The notes: generated by a model not told the origin, from the sequence alone. Counted from the stretch's first letter, positions 1 through 8,000 are shown. The stretch: DNA of 13,693 nt from CAZTDD01 sp964612675 (GCA_964612675.1 CAZTDD010000160.1:1-13693), one strand, 5' to 3'. A program made the numbers and translations.

Positions 1-1
1 T

Positions 2-160
2 GCCCAGATTACTCGCAATATTTATGCCAAGAACTTGTGGGACACAACACTAGAGGTCGACAGCGAAGTGGGAAAAGGGTCGACCTTCAGTATTATCCTC
101 TCGCCCGCCGAATCATCGGCCCAAGTCCCGGCCGGGGCAGGAAAAGTATCTCCTAATTAG
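2..160 (+). CDS. Sensor histidine kinase, C-terminal end (partial)
   Basis: Only the last 52 residues are in the window; the reading frame is open from base 2 and ends at TAG 158-160. The stretch EVGKGSTFSIILSP matches the end of the HATPase_c domain of two-component histidine kinases: a G2-box-like glycine pair (GKGSTF) followed by the last hydrophobic beta-strand. About 20 loosely conserved residues (SSAQVPAGAGKVSPN region) follow, and no receiver or Hpt domain is fused at this end. The next gene starts 145 bases downstream on the same strand and carries Hpt and receiver domains, so this kinase is the likely phosphate source for that phosphorelay. The sensor part and the phosphorylated histidine lie outside the window, so the signal cannot be inferred. 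Confidence 0.8.
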   Translation, partial: AQITRNIYAKNLWDTTLEVDSEVGKGSTFSIILSPAESSAQVPAGAGKVSPN

Positions 161-186
161 CGTGGTTTCACGGTTCCCGGACGGAA

Positions 187-213
187 ATCTGCAGACACCA
201 AACTGCAGCAGAT
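187..213. repeat. Small inverted repeat in the gap before the Hpt-receiver gene
   Basis: ATCTGC (187-192) pairs with GCAGAT (208-213). Within it, two copies of the palindrome CTGCAG (189-194 and 203-208) can also pair around an 8-base loop. No T-tract follows, so it is not a classical intrinsic terminator. It sits in the 145-base gap between the kinase end and the Hpt-receiver gene and could be a weak hairpin or protein site. In the rest of the gap I find no convincing -35/-10 pair. TTGAAC at 244-249 has no -10 box at proper spacing. Confidence 0.3.
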
Positions 214-305
214 CGACTGAAGCGCATGGAACGAAGATTGCCCTTGAACAAAACGATGCTATTCTTTTGTGAAGAGGTCACTTTGTAACACATTCGAGAA
301 TCCGT

Positions 306-1838
306 ATGGCTGACGATCTCAAGGGACATTACAGAAAAGGACTGCCTGCACGAATCGAGGCATTAGAAAAAGCCTCCGCCTTGCTGGGCACGGAACGCGA
401 GGAAGCGCTCGATTCGGCTCGAAAAGTCGCGCACTCCCTGCGCGGCTCGGGGGCGACATATGGGTTTCCGGAGATCAGCGAAGCGGCGGGCGCGGTGGAA
501 GACGCCGACGATGCCCACGTTGAGGGCTCTTTGCAACACCTTTTGAAGATACTCAAGGATACGGTGGAGGAGCGGGGCGCCTCCAAGAAGACTATACTGA
601 TTATTGAAGATGACCCGGATATTTCACACTTATTCGAAATTAAACTGGCCGGTCCCGACCGGGAGGTCCTTGTGGCTGAAACGACGGAGGAGGCCGATGC
701 CCTGATCCAGGGGAATGATATCGCTTTAATCGTTTTGGATCTTGTCCTTCCGGATATGGACGGCCGAAAGTACCTTGCAAGACTGCGCGAACGATCGAGA
801 TCCGCTGAAATCCCCGTGTTTGTCGTGTCGGGGAAAGTCGGCGATAAACCGAAACAGGAGTGTTTAGCGCTTGGTGCGGATGATTATTTCGAGAAACCTT
901 TCGACCCGAGAACGATCGCGAATGCGGTGACCGCGAAGTTGGATGGTATTCGCGAGACCGCCGCAATCGGCAAGGATCCCATAACCGGACTCCCAAACCG
1001 TGCGGCGTTTATTGAAGCCCTCGAAAAGGCACTCTCGGCGGCGCAAGATATCGGAAACCCGCTCTCTCTTGCTGTTGTTGATACGGATCGTTTGGAAGCG
1101 CTCAAAGAGAAATATGGGGAAAAGGTCTGTCGCAAAGTTCTGTACACGACCGGACAGTTTATTTCAAACGCATTGGGCGAGAACGATTTTCTGGCTCGAA
1201 TGGGTGGCGAGGATTTTGCCGTCCTCTTTCCCAACTCAGCTCAAGAGCACGCGATTGAACATCTCCAATCGTCATTGAATACTTTGCGTTCGAAAGTATT
1301 CAAACTCACCGACGGGACCTCCTTCCAAGTCACTTTTTCCGCCGGTGTGGTTGAAATCGTGGAAACCCAGTCTCCGGAGGAAGCGCTTGCTGAGGCGGAC
1401 CGCGTTCTTTACCATGCCAAAGTCGCCGGCCGAAACCGGGTATTGTCGGCGAAGGATATAGACGCCCCCGCGAAAAAGAGAGTTCTTCTTGCAGAGGATG
1501 ACGATTTGATCGTTTCGATTGTTAAGCACCGGTTGGAACGTGAAGGATTTGAGGTGCTGCACCGTTCCGACGGAGCAGCGGCTTTCTCCGTGGCACAGGA
1601 GGAACCGATCTCTCTGGCGATTATCGATGTTAAGATGCCCGTGATGGATGGCTTCGAACTGCTTGAACGATTACGCAGCGACCCGTCATTCGAGCCGATT
1701 CCCATCGTGATGTTGACCGCCATGGGAAGCGAACGCGATATTGCACGAGGACTCAACCTCGGTGCGGATGATTATATCCCCAAACCTTTTTCTCCCGTCG
1801 AATTGCTGGCTCGAATTCGACGACTGTTGAAGAGATGA
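306..1838 (+). CDS. Hpt-REC-GGDEF-like-REC phosphorelay hub protein
   Basis: A cytoplasmic signalling protein of 510 residues with no membrane segment. Domains in order: (1) Hpt, about 1-90, with phosphorylatable His43 in HSLRGSGATYG. (2) Receiver REC1, about 96-212: acidic pocket E101/D102/D103, phospho-acceptor D145, S175, K197. (3) GGDEF-like domain, about 222-382, with the start motif DPITGLPNR and the signature GGEDF at 300-304. (4) Receiver REC2, about 391-510: acidic pocket 397-399, D441, T471, K493. Both receivers look fully functional. The GGDEF-like domain looks impaired. The FKxxND segment reads LEALKE, so the guanine-binding Asn position is Lys267; the signature has Asp at the usual Glu position; and the RxxD inhibitory site has Gly for Arg. 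Translation starts at ATG 306 after a weak GAGAA site (296-300). The stop overlaps the next start by four bases. Role (inference): it collects phosphate from the upstream kinase and relays it to the partner receivers. Confidence 0.88.
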   Translation: MADDLKGHYRKGLPARIEALEKASALLGTEREEALDSARKVAHSLRGSGATYGFPEISEAAGAVEDADDAHVEGSLQHLLKILKDTVEERGASKKTILIIEDDPDISHLFEIKLAGPDREVLVAETTEEADALIQGNDIALIVLDLVLPDMDGRKYLARLRERSRSAEIPVFVVSGKVGDKPKQECLALGADDYFEKPFDPRTIANAVTAKLDGIRETAAIGKDPITGLPNRAAFIEALEKALSAAQDIGNPLSLAVVDTDRLEALKEKYGEKVCRKVLYTTGQFISNALGENDFLARMGGEDFAVLFPNSAQEHAIEHLQSSLNTLRSKVFKLTDGTSFQVTFSAGVVEIVETQSPEEALAEADRVLYHAKVAGRNRVLSAKDIDAPAKKRVLLAEDDDLIVSIVKHRLEREGFEVLHRSDGAAAFSVAQEEPISLAIIDVKMPVMDGFELLERLRSDPSFEPIPIVMLTAMGSERDIARGLNLGADDYIPKPFSPVELLARIRRLLKR

Positions 1839-2203
1839 AAACGATACTACTTATCGATGACGACCCAGACATATTGCTGATTACCTCGGTAACGCTCAAG
1901 AAATCGGGAAAGTACGATGTGCACACGGTACAGCGGGCTCATGAGGCGATTCCTTACGCAAAAGAGCACCGGCCGGACGCGATTATCACCGATTTCATGA
2001 TGGACGACGTGGATGGGGCCACGCTGCTCGAATTCCTGAAGGCGGATGAGAACACCAGCCATGTCCCAGTGATTTTCCTGACCGCCAAGAAGCAGCCCGG
2101 CACGGTTGAGCAACTAATGAGTCTCGGCGCAAAGGGAGTCATTCAGAAGCCATTCGACCCGGAGACACTCCCGGATCAGATCGAGGAAATCTTGAATTCC
2201 TGA
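1835..2203 (+). CDS. Single-domain response regulator (CheY-like receiver)
   Basis: At 122 residues this is the size of one receiver domain with no output domain. Acidic pocket D8/D9/D10, phospho-acceptor D53 in ITDFMMDDVDG, T83, and K105 in QKPFDP are all in place, so it should accept phosphate. The ATG overlaps the stop of the Hpt-receiver gene (ATGA, 1835-1838), which predicts translational coupling and near-equal expression. Stand-alone receivers either shuttle phosphate to an Hpt or bind a target protein when phosphorylated. The gene downstream encodes a membrane-anchored HEAT-repeat protein, a scaffold type that binds proteins, so it is the obvious candidate target (inference). Confidence 0.92.
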   Translation: MKTILLIDDDPDILLITSVTLKKSGKYDVHTVQRAHEAIPYAKEHRPDAIITDFMMDDVDGATLLEFLKADENTSHVPVIFLTAKKQPGTVEQLMSLGAKGVIQKPFDPETLPDQIEEILNS

Positions 2204-2218
2204 AAGTAGTGGAAATTC

Positions 2219-3295
2219 GTGCAGCTCCCTCAACCCGAATTCTACGTTCGACTCGCCTTGGGCGACCGTGTGCTGTTTGTACTCGGCCTGTCGGTCCTCA
2301 TTTTGTTTTTTTGGACCATCGTGTTTGCTGTCTACACTGTTCATCTGCGTATTCGCAACACACGGAAAGCTGCGCGATGGAGACGTATGGAGGAAGCCTG
2401 GCAGGATGAAATCCTCGAAGTGCTGTCAGGGGCGCACGAGCCTGACGAATTGCTGAGTCGTGTAGACGATAAGGATGTGCTCTTTTTTGTGGATTTCATC
2501 TTGCGGTATGTCCGGCAATTGAGAGGCGAAGAACGCGAGACCCTTGCCGCGTTGGCAAAGCCGTATCTACCGAGGATCGCCGCTAACGTGCGGCGAGGAG
2601 ACGCGGAACAGCGTGCCCGCGCTGTCCAAACACTGAGTGCCCTCGGTTTCGACGAATACTCCCAGACAATTGTGGACGCTCTCGACGATCCTGCGCCTCT
2701 CGTCGCGATGGTCGCCGCCCGCGCTCTCACACGGCCGGGACATCCACACTATGCGAGAGCAGTACTCCACAAGCTTCATCGTCTCGAGAATTGGAGTCAA
2801 AACTACCTCGCTTCGATGTTGGCCTCGGTTGGATCGGAGGTCGCTCATGCCCTGCGAGATACACTTGCGGATACAGAAAAATCTCCACCCGTACGCACGG
2901 TTTCCGCTGAGGCACTTCAGAAACTGAACGACTTCGCCGCGGCGGACATTGCCGCAAAGATTGCTGAACACGAAAACGACTGCGATCTTGTCGCCGCCTG
3001 CACACGACTCCTTGGTCGCGTAGGAAGGCCGGAACATCTCCCCGTGATTCGTACACTCTGCGATTCTCCTGAATACGTACTCCGCGCACATGCTGTCCGG
3101 GCGCTTGGACGCATCGGCGATAGGACAGATATGGAGATTTTACGTAACGCGTTCGATGATCCGTCACAATGGGTTGCTATCCATGCTGCATGGGGGTTGA
3201 AAACGACACACGGAAACGATGTACTTCGAGAAATCGCGGCCTCCGATCATCATCGGGCTACGCTTGCACAACAGGCTCTCGCGGAGGAAGCGTAA
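2219..3295 (+). CDS. Membrane-anchored HEAT-repeat protein
   Basis: This protein has 358 residues. A single hydrophobic helix at about 18-41 is followed by a strongly basic stretch (RIRNTRKAARWRR, 44-56), so by the positive-inside rule the C-terminal body is cytoplasmic. That body is alpha-helical and carries HEAT/PBS-lyase-type repeats. They are clearest at about 130-170 (RARAVQTLSALG, ALDDPAPLVAMVAARAL), 222-236, 255-270 (VAACTRLLGRVG), 284-300 (VLRAHAVRALGRIG) and 312-328 (DDPSQWVAIHAAWGL). HEAT repeats are protein-binding scaffolds with no catalytic residues. The start is GTG 2219, with GGA at 2211-2213 and 15 bases after the previous stop; no in-frame ATG precedes the membrane helix. The stop overlaps the glycosyltransferase start by one base (TAATG). 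Inferred role: an adaptor that couples the receivers to the glycosyltransferase at the membrane. HEAT proteins beside such transferases recur in other bacteria as I recall, but I could not check this. Confidence 0.82.
   Translation: MQLPQPEFYVRLALGDRVLFVLGLSVLILFFWTIVFAVYTVHLRIRNTRKAARWRRMEEAWQDEILEVLSGAHEPDELLSRVDDKDVLFFVDFILRYVRQLRGEERETLAALAKPYLPRIAANVRRGDAEQRARAVQTLSALGFDEYSQTIVDALDDPAPLVAMVAARALTRPGHPHYARAVLHKLHRLENWSQNYLASMLASVGSEVAHALRDTLADTEKSPPVRTVSAEALQKLNDFAAADIAAKIAEHENDCDLVAACTRLLGRVGRPEHLPVIRTLCDSPEYVLRAHAVRALGRIGDRTDMEILRNAFDDPSQWVAIHAAWGLKTTHGNDVLREIAASDHHRATLAQQALAEEA
3283..3288 (+). promoter_or_regulatory. Strong ribosome binding site of the glycosyltransferase gene
   Basis: GGAGGA lies six bases before ATG 3295, inside the end of the HEAT-repeat gene. 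It decides the start of the glycosyltransferase: the frame is open further upstream (to 3169), but that extension is Cys/Arg/Ser-rich, overlaps the HEAT gene and has no comparable site. With ATG 3295 the protein begins directly with its first membrane helix. Confidence 0.75.
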
Positions 3296-4716
3296 TGCTC
3301 TTGTATGTTCTCGGGCAATTCATTCACTTCTTCAACTATCTGGTCCTCGTCTACTTTGTTCTGCTCAATCTCGTCTATTTTGTCACCAGTATCGTGGCGT
3401 TCGGCGCCTTAAAGAAATATGCCAGGCAGCTCAAATCGGTCGACACGGAGGAGATGCTCCGCTCGTCCGGCGCTCCCCCCATCACTCTTCTTGTCCCTGC
3501 GTTCAATGAGGAAGCAACCTGCGTCGAATCCGTACGGTCGCTGCTGACTTTGAAATATCCTGAATATGAAATTCTTTTGGTCAACGACGGTTCGAAAGAC
3601 AGAACACTCGAACGCCTGATCGGCGCTTTTGATCTTTCGCCTGCGCCACGCGCCCCGACCGCGAATATCCCCACAGCGGAAATCCGAGGCATTTATCATA
3701 GCCGGCGGCATCAGGATCTGTGGGTGATCGACAAGGAGAACGGCGGCAAATCCGATTCCTTGAATGCCGGACTCGATTTTTGCAGGACCCCGCTCTTCTG
3801 CGCCATGGATGCCGACAGTCTTATCGAGCGTGACGCCCTTCTTCGCATCGCGCGACCGTTCCTGGAAGACAGGAGCATCGTTGCGGCAGGCGGCGTGATT
3901 CGGATTGTAAACGGCTGCACAGTCCATCACGGGGTGGTTTCCAACATTCGGCTGCCAAAGAGTCTTCTTGCCAGGTTTCAAGTGTTGGAATATCTTCGTG
4001 CCTTCCTTTCCGGCCGGATGGGGTGGGACGCGCTGGGAGTGACTTTCATTATCTCAGGAGCGTTTGGGCTGTTTCGACGTTCAACTGTGGTACATGCGGG
4101 CGGTTTCGCCACGGATACGGTCGGCGAAGATATGGAGCTCGTCGTGCGCCTGCATCGCCATTGCCGAGAACAAAGGCTTCCGTATCGGGTTGCCTACATG
4201 CCCGATCCCGTCGCGTGGACCGAGTGTCCCGAAACGACTCGGATACTCGGGCGACAAAGGGATCGTTGGCAGCGGGGCCTGATGGAAGTCATGTGGCGTC
4301 ATCGCCGGATGTTGTTCAATCCACGGTATGGCCGGGTCGGTCTCCTTGCCTATCCCTACTTTTTCTTTCTGGAAATGCTGGGACCGATTATCGAGTTGGG
4401 TGGCTATTTATCGTTCCTGCTGACTGTATTACTCGGTGCAGCCTCCGGTGTCTACATTTTCGCATTTCTTATGGTCGCCTTTGTATTGGGCATCGCACTT
4501 TCGCTCGCCGCGATTGGTCTTGAGGAATTGAGCTTCCGCCGTTACCCCCGCACGTCAGACTTGTTCAGACTTTTCTTACTGGCAGTGGTCGAGAGTTTCG
4601 GATATAGACAGCTGAATTCATATTGGCGCGTACGAGGCGTTTTTTCGAAGCTGTTCCGCGTGAAAGGCTGGGGCACAATGGAGCGAAAAGGATTCGCACC
4701 GGAGACGCCGAAATAG
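3295..4716 (+). CDS. Membrane glycosyltransferase family 2 (processive polysaccharide synthase type)
   Basis: The product has 473 residues. N-terminal membrane segment(s) at about 2-37 precede a cytoplasmic GT2 catalytic domain at about 62-340, then three or four membrane helices between 345 and 437. Motifs: VPAFNEE (67-73), VNDGSKDRT (96-104, Asp98 for the nucleotide sugar), ENGGKSDSLNAG (148-159), the DxD metal motif D172-A-D174, GED (277-279, with the catalytic-base Asp279), and QRDRW (321-325). The last motif typifies processive synthases such as cellulose, chitin, hyaluronan and poly-N-acetylglucosamine synthases. The protein should polymerise a nucleotide sugar and may export the chain; which sugar cannot be read from the sequence. 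It lacks the C-terminal PilZ domain by which BcsA senses c-di-GMP, and its length is nearer to PgaC/IcaA. It is last in a signalling operon (1-base overlap with the HEAT gene), pointing to post-translational control by the phosphorelay. GH16 and CotH genes downstream fit an extracellular polysaccharide. Confidence 0.9.
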   Translation: MLLYVLGQFIHFFNYLVLVYFVLLNLVYFVTSIVAFGALKKYARQLKSVDTEEMLRSSGAPPITLLVPAFNEEATCVESVRSLLTLKYPEYEILLVNDGSKDRTLERLIGAFDLSPAPRAPTANIPTAEIRGIYHSRRHQDLWVIDKENGGKSDSLNAGLDFCRTPLFCAMDADSLIERDALLRIARPFLEDRSIVAAGGVIRIVNGCTVHHGVVSNIRLPKSLLARFQVLEYLRAFLSGRMGWDALGVTFIISGAFGLFRRSTVVHAGGFATDTVGEDMELVVRLHRHCREQRLPYRVAYMPDPVAWTECPETTRILGRQRDRWQRGLMEVMWRHRRMLFNPRYGRVGLLAYPYFFFLEMLGPIIELGGYLSFLLTVLLGAASGVYIFAFLMVAFVLGIALSLAAIGLEELSFRRYPRTSDLFRLFLLAVVESFGYRQLNSYWRVRGVFSKLFRVKGWGTMERKGFAPETPK

Positions 4717-4722
4717 GGACCG

Positions 4723-4760
4723 GATCGACTCGTCCTTTCTGGTGTCCGTCGAAGTCGATC
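4723..4760. repeat. Perfect 8-base inverted repeat after the glycosyltransferase gene
   Basis: GATCGACT (4723-4730) and AGTCGATC (4753-4760) are exact complements separated by 22 bases. The element begins seven bases after the glycosyltransferase stop. No run of T follows, so an intrinsic terminator is not supported. A 3' mRNA-stabilising hairpin or a protein-binding dyad is possible. The remaining gap up to the CotH gene (to 4872) shows no good promoter pair. Confidence 0.35.
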
Positions 4761-4872
4761 ACGGGACGGGAGCATAGGTAATCAATATGCCAGGCAACAA
4801 GCGGCGGTTATTTCGGCGAGGCGTGCGAAGGAATAGCAATCACATCGTAGAGGTGTGAGAGAGGACAAGCGA

Positions 4873-7800
4873 ATGTCGACACCATTGAAGTCCGGGAAAT
4901 ACAGAAGGATCATGGCTTGCTTACGCCCGATTCTGATATTCTCCCTGTTTTTCTCTGGGGCTTACGCTTCGGCGGACGTTGTGATTAACGAGATTCTCTA
5001 TCACCCGAAATCCGACGACAGCAATGAAGAATTCATCGAATTATTCAACACATCTTCCGACGCTGTCGATCTGAGCGGATGGGCGTTTACACGAGGCATT
5101 ACGTTCATCTTCCCGGATGGATCGATTATTCCAGGGAAAGGATTTCTTGTCGTTGCCCGGGAGCCAAAACGTTTTGCCGAAGTATATGGAGACGGATCTG
5201 CAAGCGTAGTCGGAGGATATGTTGGACAATTATCGAATGCCGGGGAGAGAATCACGCTTACCGATTCAGAAGGGCGTGTTCGGGATGATGTTGACTATTC
5301 GGATGAGAGTCCGTGGAATCCTGATGCGGACGGTTCCGGCCGTTCGCTGGAATGTATCGATCCAACGGCGCCGAACGACGATTTCCGCAATTGGGTGCCG
5401 AGCGCCGTGGGGAGCGATTCGCGGAAGGGAACTCCCGGAAGATTGAACAGTGTTGCACAAGAAGTCGTTCCCCCTTTCATCCTTCGTGTTGTTCACGACC
5501 CTCCTGTGGCTGGACCGGATGAGCCGGTGCAGGTTGTTGCTACGGTCGAAAATCGGAATCCCGTTTCCGTTCGATTGTTCTACGATGTCGGCGAGGGATA
5601 TATTGCCCAAGATATGGAGCTCCTGTTATCGGGGGGCCTGAGCGGGAGGGGATTTGGCGATTATGCGGCAACGATTCCGGGGCAAAATACCGGAACGCTT
5701 GTTCGCTATTACGTGGAAACGATCAACACCGGGGGCGGAGTGAGACGGTTTCCTCCGGAAGCACCGACATACGGGCGCGGATGGAAGGTTCTGGACCCGA
5801 ATGACCCGCCCAAACTTCCGCGAGACGAAGTGTTTCTCGACCCGATCGAACTAAAAGAGTTCTTTGATAATCCCTATGACCGTTTTTTGGAAGCGTATGG
5901 AAGTTGTGTTCTGGATGGAGTACTTTACGATAATGTCCAGATTCGACTGCGTGGTGCTGCTTCGCGCGATTTTCGCAAGCGAAACTGGAGGATCAATTTC
6001 CCCAAATCGCATCGCTATCAAGGCAATCAACGGCGTATCAATTTCAACTGCGACTATCACGACGCTTCACATATGCGAAACGTTTTGAGCATGGAGCTCC
6101 TAGACCGCCTCGGACTGCCGGTTGCTGAAACCCAGTATATTCGTTTGCATTTCAATGAAGCATATTTTGGTCTCTATTACCGGATTGAGCATATCAACGA
6201 GGAATGGTTGATTCGCGTTGGACGAGACCCGGACGCGGATCTCTACAAGTCTATACACGACCACACGTTGCCGGCATTCCCCGATTTATATCCCCTATTA
6301 TACGACAAAAAGACGGGTGAGGACGAAGAGGATTACAGCTCGATTCGTACGTTTATTGAAGGGCTGAACGCCCAGCTGCCGCATGAGAGCGGGCCGTTCC
6401 TGCAAAGTGTTTTCGATATGGATTCTCTCCTCAACTACACGGTTGTGAGGACCCTGTTATCCGACGCCGACGATCGGTACAAGAATCATTTTCTTTATCT
6501 GAACTCCGCTTTTCGCGGTGGTCTCTGGGAGATTTTCCCACACGACTGGGACCTGACGTGGGGCCATGTATGGGATCCTGAAAAGGATTTGTTGAATGCG
6601 AATTTCGTAACAGATATGCCGTCGTTTTTCTTTGTTAATCGACTCTTGGCTGTGATCGAGCACGATCCCGAGTTGCGTGCCGAGTATTATCGACGTCTCC
6701 GAATCGCTTTGGACGAGGTCTTCCGCGAGGAGATCTGGGTGCCCCGCATCAACGAGATTTATGAGTTGATTCGAGAGGCGGTTTACGACGATACACGGAA
6801 ATGGGAAACCAATGAAACATTCGACGCGCAGCATCGGCAACTGACAGAATATATCGCTCTTCGCCGCCAGTATTTGCTGAATGTGGAAATCCCTGCGGGA
6901 AAACCTCCTGCGACCCCTACCCCGATGCCGGTTCCGACGGAGAAGCCCGCGTCACGGACCATCGAACTCGCCGATCTGAGTCCGCAAGCCGTCCCCGGTT
7001 TCGACCCACCGGAAGCTACGATGATTGGACCGATACCCGTGGAGAACGCCCCGCCGGGCATGACCGACGGAAGTGGATTGACTGTTGCCATGAAGCCGGG
7101 GCAAGGAGTGTTCCTTATTGCCAATCAGCCTGTATCGGTTGAGACTTTTCTTGTGGAATTAGCTATGGCTGCCCACTCCACAAGCCAATCTGTCCAGATC
7201 GGTCTTGTCGCTTTCGCCTATCCTGTCGACGGTAGTTTCGGATACGTGAATCCTGTCAAACGGGAGGTCCCCCTGGCCGAATGGCGCGAAATCCGGCTGA
7301 TCTACAATTCGCCGGGTTTGCACGTGCTGCCGGGTATCCAGCTCGTTGTTCCTCCGGAAGCGGAAGAGGAGTTGGTGAGCGTCTTTATTGATCGTTTTCG
7401 CATCTCACCGTTCGATACGGAAGGTGCGGTTCGACTGCGAGTTGTCGGCGATGCTTCGTTTGATTCGGCTGACGATTTGCTAAGCGGTTACAATCCGAAT
7501 ATGCTTGTTCCTGAGGGAGCCGTTCCCGGTGATCTTTCTCTTGTCGAGAGTCTCGGCGGGAAGGCGCTTCGATTCAGTCTTGAACCCGAACAACTCGCGA
7601 CGAATGTGTCGCTCTTCTCGCTTGCTCCCAGAATGCCGGTTATGGTTCACGGCAGCGCTGCCGTGAAACGGGCTCGCGGCGAGAGCGGGACTTTTGCTTT
7701 TGTTATCACAGACGGCGAACAAACAGTCGGGCATTTTCTAAGTATCGATCATCTGCCGGTGGACGAATACAAAGAAATCTGGATGGGAGGTAATTTCGAA

Positions 7801-7905
7801 GTGGGCGATAAAGCCATGCCGCCCTTCGCTGTGCTGCAACTCGGCGGACCGAATGTCTCTGCGAGTATCGATGTCGACCGATTTTTGATGTTTACATCAA
7901 ATTAA
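4873..7905 (+). CDS. Secreted lamin-tail domain / CotH-kinase protein with tandem C-terminal beta-modules
   Basis: From ATG 4873 the protein has 1010 residues; GAGG at 4861-4864 is eight bases upstream. An in-frame GTG at 4855 would add six residues but has no well-spaced site. A Sec signal peptide (basic KSGKYRR, hydrophobic core LRPILIFSLFF) should be cut near AYASA/DVV, about residue 34. Then: a lamin-tail domain at about 36-150 (VVINEILYHP, EFIELFN, DLSGWAF, LSNAGERITLTD); a beta-rich region at about 200-306; a CotH kinase-like domain at about 319-670; a Pro/Thr linker at about 675-694; and two similar beta-sandwich-like modules at about 695-846 and 851-1010, ending in IDRFRI and VDRFLM. 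CotH motifs seen are RGAASRDFRKRNWRINF (360-376), FGLYYRIEHINEEW (432-445), and FPHDWDLTWG (555-564) with metal-site Asp558 and Asp560. CotH of Bacillus phosphorylates spore-coat proteins. Here the protein is exported, so its phosphate donor and target are open questions. The glycosyltransferase and GH16 neighbours suggest cell surface or matrix. Confidence 0.9.
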   Translation: MSTPLKSGKYRRIMACLRPILIFSLFFSGAYASADVVINEILYHPKSDDSNEEFIELFNTSSDAVDLSGWAFTRGITFIFPDGSIIPGKGFLVVAREPKRFAEVYGDGSASVVGGYVGQLSNAGERITLTDSEGRVRDDVDYSDESPWNPDADGSGRSLECIDPTAPNDDFRNWVPSAVGSDSRKGTPGRLNSVAQEVVPPFILRVVHDPPVAGPDEPVQVVATVENRNPVSVRLFYDVGEGYIAQDMELLLSGGLSGRGFGDYAATIPGQNTGTLVRYYVETINTGGGVRRFPPEAPTYGRGWKVLDPNDPPKLPRDEVFLDPIELKEFFDNPYDRFLEAYGSCVLDGVLYDNVQIRLRGAASRDFRKRNWRINFPKSHRYQGNQRRINFNCDYHDASHMRNVLSMELLDRLGLPVAETQYIRLHFNEAYFGLYYRIEHINEEWLIRVGRDPDADLYKSIHDHTLPAFPDLYPLLYDKKTGEDEEDYSSIRTFIEGLNAQLPHESGPFLQSVFDMDSLLNYTVVRTLLSDADDRYKNHFLYLNSAFRGGLWEIFPHDWDLTWGHVWDPEKDLLNANFVTDMPSFFFVNRLLAVIEHDPELRAEYYRRLRIALDEVFREEIWVPRINEIYELIREAVYDDTRKWETNETFDAQHRQLTEYIALRRQYLLNVEIPAGKPPATPTPMPVPTEKPASRTIELADLSPQAVPGFDPPEATMIGPIPVENAPPGMTDGSGLTVAMKPGQGVFLIANQPVSVETFLVELAMAAHSTSQSVQIGLVAFAYPVDGSFGYVNPVKREVPLAEWREIRLIYNSPGLHVLPGIQLVVPPEAEEELVSVFIDRFRISPFDTEGAVRLRVVGDASFDSADDLLSGYNPNMLVPEGAVPGDLSLVESLGGKALRFSLEPEQLATNVSLFSLAPRMPVMVHGSAAVKRARGESGTFAFVITDGEQTVGHFLSIDHLPVDEYKEIWMGGNFEVGDKAMPPFAVLQLGGPNVSASIDVDRFLMFTSN

Positions 7906-8000
7906 TCCTGTGAGTGATGTGAGGCTCTAGACGAATCTCTTTTTGCATTTTCATCGATAATGTCTTCTTCAGTTTTCTGATTTCAACGGAGATACGACTG

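Noticed and set aside
3169..3294. Upstream extension of the glycosyltransferase reading frame
   Set aside because: It overlaps the HEAT-repeat gene, has odd Cys/Arg/Ser composition, and lacks a ribosome site. GGAGGA sits correctly before ATG 3295.
3409..3981. Minus-strand 190-codon open frame opposite the glycosyltransferase
   Set aside because: No recognisable domain, and it runs wholly opposite a gene with intact family motifs. The same holds for 2567-3091 and 8169-8630 on the minus strand and 4023-4523 on the plus strand.
4723..4760. Intrinsic terminator after the glycosyltransferase operon
   Set aside because: The stem is only eight base pairs with a 22-base loop and no T-run follows, so it is kept only as an inverted repeat.
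4787..4858. Short ORF MPGNKRRLFRRGVRRNSNHIVEV ending just before the CotH gene, like a leader peptide
   Set aside because: Only AGG seven bases upstream as ribosome site, Arg-rich low-complexity content, and no sign of an attenuator hairpin. Equally likely by chance.
4855..4872. GTG 4855 as start of the CotH gene
   Set aside because: AGAGG lies only one base before it, while ATG 4873 has GAGG at eight bases and gives an ordinary signal peptide.
7906..8000. Promoter or terminator in the gap before the GH16 gene
   Set aside because: GATAAT at 7956-7961 and TTGCAT at 7943-7948 are not at workable spacing, and no stem-loop with a T-run is visible, so I cannot say whether GH16 has its own promoter.
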